Of a stretch of 24,570 nucleotides of DNA, positions 21,238 through 24,570 are shown in pieces (the stretch's first letter is position 1; the number at the start of each line of letters is the position of its first letter). Both the position numbers and the translations under genes were made by a program. The stretch is from UBA2266 sp964406945 (GTDB taxonomy: Bacteria > Planctomycetota > Phycisphaerae > Sedimentisphaerales > Anaerobacaceae). The DNA is taken from contig CAYOTO010000048.1 in NCBI GenBank assembly GCA_964406945.1, positions 1 through 24,570 on the forward strand, read 5' to 3'. The notes below the pieces were generated by a model that saw nothing but the letters and a program-made list of their open reading frames with translations, did not search any database and had not been told where the DNA came from.

Positions 21238-23379
21238 ATGCGAATTGGACTTGCATACAATTTGCGAAGAGAAGAAAGCGAATCTCAGTCGGAGCTGCTG
21301 ACACAAGAAGACATAGAGCGACTGTTGGAATCGCTGAAGCGTCTGAAGCATACGGCGATTCCAATCGAGGTTACGGGGACATCCGGTGAAATTGTGGAGC
21401 GTATTGTTTCTGCGCGTCCGGAACTTATATTCAATGTGGCCGAGGGAGTCGGCGGAATGGCGCGTGAGGCTTATTATCCGGCCATGTACAGGATGTTGGG
21501 AATCCCGTTTACAGGCAGCGATGCGTCGACTCTGTACGTGGGACTGGATAAGCGTCTTACCGAAGATATACTGCTGAAGCACGGTATTCACATTCCCCGC
21601 GGCGTTTTGCTAAACCGCGAAAAACCGAAATTGCCCGATGATGTCGAGTTTCCACTGATAATAAAACCCAATTACGAAGGTTCATCGAAGGGTATTTCTC
21701 AGGACTCGGTTGTAGAGGACCGGGCCGAGGCTGAGAAGATCATTGAGGAATTGCTGGAGGAGTATCCTGCGGGGCTTACCGTGGAGCAGTTTATTCGGGG
21801 CAGAGAGGTTACTGTTCCCTGGCTCGAAGCATGGCCGGGAGGGCTGCTGGAGATAGTGGAGTGGAAGATTTCGCATCCGGGCGAGCACGATATACTGGAT
21901 TACGATATAAAGCGCGAAGACGGCCGGAAGGAGGCGGTGAAGTCCGAGTGTCCGGCTCAGTTGGCTAGCCAAGAGCGACAGGCGGTTCTGGCGATGGCGG
22001 ATAAGGCCGTGCAGATTATGGACCTGCGCGACCTGGGACGTGTGGACGTGCGTTTGAGCGAAGACGGCACGCCGTATCTGCTGGAAGCCAACGCCCTGCC
22101 GGGGCTGAGGCCGTCGTTTTCGATGATGGTAGCGGCGAAGGAAAAGGGTCTTGATTTTGACGAAGTGATAGCCCTTGTTATCCGCTCGGCCGCCAGACGG
22201 TACGGTTTTCATGTTACACCGTCACTTGCGCCGAGAGGTCGCCTCGCAGAGGAGAGAAAACCGGCCAGGGACCTGGGAGTCAGTGTTGGCCGCTTTCCTT
22301 CCGGCGAGCATAATGCCATTACGGACGTCGGCGGTGTGCATGTGGGGCATGTTACACATATCGAGGACAGGATCGACGCGGACGGAGAGGAGACGGCTGT
22401 GCGGACGGGTATCACGGCGGTTGTTCCCAGTCCCGGCGATTATTTCAGCAATCATCTGGTCGCCGGCGGGTTCATACTCAACGGGATCGGGGAGATGTCC
22501 GGCCTGACACAGGCGATGGAATGGGGCTGGCTGGAAACGCCGATACTGCTGACGAATACGATGTCGATCGGGTCGGTACATCGGGGCATGATTGATTATA
22601 TGCTGAAGCATCATCCGGAACTTGGCAGAAAACTCTCGGTAACAATTCCGTTGATAGGCGAGACGGATGATTCGTTTCTGAACGACGTGAGACTGGATTC
22701 GAATCAAGCCGCGGATGCTGTTGCGGCAATCGAGAGTGCGACGGACGGGCCGGTGCGACAGGGTTCGGTTGGCGGAGGGACGGGAATGATATCGTTTGAT
22801 TTTGCCGGCGGCATCGGAAGCGCCAGCCGGGTAGTTCCGCGCAAGGCCGGAGGTTATACGCTGGGGGTTCTTGTTCAGTCTAATTTCGGGCGGATGCGAA
22901 ATCTCACGGTCGAAGGCAAGGTCGTGGGCAAGGAGTTGGACGGGCTGTATCCGTACGAGACACGAAGGGTGTCGGATCGCGGGTCCGTGATCGCAATTGT
23001 GGCTACGGATGCGCCGCTTCTGTCGAGCCAGTTGAAGCAGATTTCCAAGCGGGCGGCGCTTGGCCTGGGGCGGGTGGGGACCCACGCAGCGGCGACCAGC
23101 GGTGAGATCGTATTTGCTTTTTCGACCGCAAACAGGACGAGCCGCATGGCAAAAGAGCGGACGCAGCACCTGAATTTGAGTTTCGTTGCGGGCACCAGCA
23201 TAGACTACCTTTACGAGGCCGCGGTGGAGGCGACGGAGGAGGCCGTGCTGAATGCGATGTTCTGCTCGGAAGGAATGGACGGACGCATCGGCCGGGCGGC
23301 GCCGGCCCTGCCGACCGATGCGGTTCTCGATATGCTGGATGTCAGGCCCGCCGAAACAGCTTCCAAAGTGCCGTTTTAG
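21238..23379 (+). CDS. Fusion of a D-Ala-D-Ala-ligase-like ATP-grasp enzyme and a DmpA-type (S58) aminopeptidase
   Basis: A 713-residue two-part protein. Residues 1-320 are a D-Ala-D-Ala-ligase-like ATP-grasp enzyme: FNVAEGVGG (65-73), the ATP-binding loop KPNYEGSSKGIS (143-154), VEQFIRGREVTVP (182-194) and the metal/ADP site LGRVDVRLSEDG...LLEANALPGL (266-290). It should join an amino acid or amine to a carboxylate using ATP. Residues about 345-713 are a DmpA/P1 peptidase: SVGRFPSGEHNAITDVGGV (349-367), then QGSVGGGTGM (508-517). In that family the chain cuts itself before the Ser (here Gly509-Ser510), which becomes the nucleophile for removing N-terminal residues. One continuous frame with no internal start signal joins the two. 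GAGG (21229-21232) precedes ATG 21238. The substrate is unknown. Confidence 0.88.
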   Translation: MRIGLAYNLRREESESQSELLTQEDIERLLESLKRLKHTAIPIEVTGTSGEIVERIVSARPELIFNVAEGVGGMAREAYYPAMYRMLGIPFTGSDASTLYVGLDKRLTEDILLKHGIHIPRGVLLNREKPKLPDDVEFPLIIKPNYEGSSKGISQDSVVEDRAEAEKIIEELLEEYPAGLTVEQFIRGREVTVPWLEAWPGGLLEIVEWKISHPGEHDILDYDIKREDGRKEAVKSECPAQLASQERQAVLAMADKAVQIMDLRDLGRVDVRLSEDGTPYLLEANALPGLRPSFSMMVAAKEKGLDFDEVIALVIRSAARRYGFHVTPSLAPRGRLAEERKPARDLGVSVGRFPSGEHNAITDVGGVHVGHVTHIEDRIDADGEETAVRTGITAVVPSPGDYFSNHLVAGGFILNGIGEMSGLTQAMEWGWLETPILLTNTMSIGSVHRGMIDYMLKHHPELGRKLSVTIPLIGETDDSFLNDVRLDSNQAADAVAAIESATDGPVRQGSVGGGTGMISFDFAGGIGSASRVVPRKAGGYTLGVLVQSNFGRMRNLTVEGKVVGKELDGLYPYETRRVSDRGSVIAIVATDAPLLSSQLKQISKRAALGLGRVGTHAAATSGEIVFAFSTANRTSRMAKERTQHLNLSFVAGTSIDYLYEAAVEATEEAVLNAMFCSEGMDGRIGRAAPALPTDAVLDMLDVRPAETASKVPF

Positions 23380-23443
23380 CTGCTAATTGCCGTATTGTTC
23401 TGCGTTGGTTTCACTGGGTAACTGCAAAGCAGGGGATTTTCAA

Positions 23444-24457
23444 GTGATCATCACAAGTGAAAATACGAGTTTGCACGCTCCGACGTACGGGTGGAATTAC
23501 GGTCATGCGGGCCCATATATGGATCGCCGCGAGAGGGTCGAGCGCATCCTGCGGGAGGTTCGGGACCGGGGATACGGAGAACTGATAAAGGAGGCCGGGA
23601 GTCACGGTCTTGGGCCGATACGGGCGGTGCATGATATCAAAGTGATCGAATTTCTTCAGGACTGTCGAAGTCTCGGCGAGGATGAGGGGGTTTATCCTTA
23701 CGTGTTTCCTTATGAGCCGGAGTTCGCTTCGCCACGCACGGATTTGAAGCAGGCGGGGTATTACTGCTTCGATGTGGGCACGGTTGTGCGCCGGGATACT
23801 TTCGTATCGGCGGCCTCAGCTGTGGACACGGCTGTGCAGGGGGCGAAGTTCTTGCTCGAGGAGAAGGCGGGGCAGGTTTTTGCACTTTGCCGACCACCGG
23901 GACATCATGCGGACCGGTATGTTTACGGGGGGCTGTGCTTTTTTAACAACGCTGCGGCCGCGGCGAGGCTTCTTTCGGATTGCGGGCGGGTTGCCATTCT
24001 GGACCTGGATTTTCATCACGGCAACGGGACGCAGGGGATTTTCTATCGCGATCCGCACGTGTTCTATGTTTCGATTCACGGCGATCCGAAGCGGCATTTT
24101 CCGTTCTTCTGCGGGCATGCGGACGAGACGGGGGCGGATCTGGGCGAGGGAACGAATCTGAACGTACCGCTCAAGCCGGGTACGGGTTTCGAGGAGTACC
24201 ACGGGCATGTGAACCGGGCGATGTCGCGGATTGCGAGGTTTGCGCCGACTTACCTGGTGATTTCCATGGGCTTCGATACGCTGGTGAAGGATCCGCTGGG
24301 GGATTTCGAGCTTAGCTATGAGAGCTTCTATACGCTGGGCTCGCTCGTCAGAGACGCCGGATATCCGGCGCTGGCGTGTATGGAGGGAGGATACGATCTG
24401 GACAGCCTGGGGACTACGGCGGTGAATTTTATCGAGGGACTGCTGGATTTGAGATAG
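23444..24457 (+). CDS. Acetylpolyamine amidohydrolase/HDAC-family deacetylase
   Basis: A 337-residue zinc-dependent amidohydrolase of the arginase/deacetylase fold that removes acetyl or similar groups from amines. The catalytic His pair is in RPPGHHAD (H154, H155), zinc ligands D189 and H191 are in ILDLDFHHGNGTQ, the third ligand D278 is in SMGFDTL, and the transition-state Tyr317 is in EGGYD. Bacterial relatives act on acetylpolyamines or acetylated small molecules. GTG 23444 is chosen because AGGGG (23431-23435) lies eight bases ahead and the family N-terminus starts there; the open frame extends to 23387 without a ribosome site. It follows the fusion gene by 64 bases in the same direction, so the two are probably co-transcribed and may act on one pathway. 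Confidence 0.9.
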   Translation: MIITSENTSLHAPTYGWNYGHAGPYMDRRERVERILREVRDRGYGELIKEAGSHGLGPIRAVHDIKVIEFLQDCRSLGEDEGVYPYVFPYEPEFASPRTDLKQAGYYCFDVGTVVRRDTFVSAASAVDTAVQGAKFLLEEKAGQVFALCRPPGHHADRYVYGGLCFFNNAAAAARLLSDCGRVAILDLDFHHGNGTQGIFYRDPHVFYVSIHGDPKRHFPFFCGHADETGADLGEGTNLNVPLKPGTGFEEYHGHVNRAMSRIARFAPTYLVISMGFDTLVKDPLGDFELSYESFYTLGSLVRDAGYPALACMEGGYDLDSLGTTAVNFIEGLLDLR

Positions 24458-24479
24458 TCGCACCGGGAGAATGACTTCA

Positions 24480-24504
24480 GCGTAAAGGCGCAAAGGCACG
24501 AAAA
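24480..24504. repeat. GCGYAAAG short tandem repeat
   Basis: GCGTAAAG (24480-24487) is followed directly by GCGCAAAG (24488-24495) and then GCACGAAAA. Strings of this type (CGCAAAGG units) are common dispersed repeats in environmental bacterial genomes and often lie between genes. Confidence 0.5.
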
Positions 24505-24518
24505 TTCTTCTGTTTGTC

Positions 24519-24570
24519 TAGTGCTCCGTCACAATTAATAATTTGGGTATTGAGTGCCCAAATGCCGATG
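24519..24570. repeat. Possible end of an insertion element at the window edge
   Basis: From 24519 the sequence changes to a CTAGTGCTCCGTCAC lead followed by AT-rich DNA and an inverted pair, ATTTGGG (24541-24547) and CCCAAAT (24557-24563), separated by nine bases. A sharp lead with an internal inverted repeat is how many insertion-sequence ends look. The window stops before any transposase could be seen, so this is only a suggestion. Confidence 0.25.

Noticed and set aside
20557..21591. A 344-codon minus-strand frame opposite bacterioferritin and the following gene
   Set aside because: Overlaps two well-supported plus-strand genes and shows no family pattern.
1..24570. tRNA or rRNA genes
   Set aside because: No cloverleaf with the usual GGTTC-type arm or rRNA core sequence was noticed while reading; a dedicated search was not possible.

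Overview
The window reads as a chromosomal segment of a planctomycete, most likely of the class Phycisphaerae. This is inferred from protein style: a secreted protein that begins with a signal peptide followed directly by a dockerin-like EF-hand (GDLNGDGRVDFRDL), Tat-exported proteins, exported glycoside hydrolases including a GH29 fucosidase, a large NHL-type propeller, remnants of RHS and pseudopilin-like proteins, and more than one GroEL. No 16S rRNA or other phylogenetic marker is present, so the assignment is not proven.

Layout. (a) 1-3330 is a worn accessory region: the tail of one gene, a visibly more AT-rich flavin-reductase-like gene, a repeat patch with an RHS/YD-repeat remnant, a minus-strand pair (Tat-exported GH63/GH37-like glycosidase followed by a frameshifted signal-peptide protein), and a stub of a Tat signal peptide. 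(b) 3331-11554 is a chaperone block on the plus strand: a match to a sigma-54 promoter, groEL1, an exported alpha-L-fucosidase, groES, groEL2, a repeat-rich spacer, then dnaJ-grpE-fmdB. (c) 11555-12790 is a graveyard: a frameshifted minus-strand gene tail, a plus-strand gene tail ending at a very strong hairpin, and a truncated acyltransferase-3 N-terminus. (d) 12793-17341 holds two large exported proteins of unknown role, an NHL/six-bladed-propeller-like protein and a dockerin-like/DUF6345-type protein, closed by a strong terminator. (e) 17426-21060 is a peroxide-defence cluster: PerR-type regulator, heme catalase, archaeal-type peroxiredoxin and bacterioferritin. (f) 21117-24457 holds a possible small ORF, an unusual fusion of a D-Ala-D-Ala-ligase-like ATP-grasp enzyme to a DmpA-type self-cleaving aminopeptidase, and an acetylpolyamine-amidohydrolase/HDAC-family enzyme. 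The window ends in repeat-like DNA.

How the genes work together. The chaperone block supplies both GroEL/GroES folding and the DnaJ/GrpE co-chaperones (dnaK is not in the window). The perR-katA-prx-bfr cluster is a textbook peroxide regulon, with the regulator first and iron storage last. The final pair combines amide-bond formation, amide-bond cleavage and deacetylation, which suggests metabolism of an unknown peptide- or polyamine-like conjugate. The best candidates for something undescribed are the ATP-grasp/DmpA fusion with its deacetylase neighbour, the DUF6345-type protein with a caspase-like His-Gly...Cys pair, and the fucosidase lodged inside the chaperonin cluster behind a sigma-54-type promoter.
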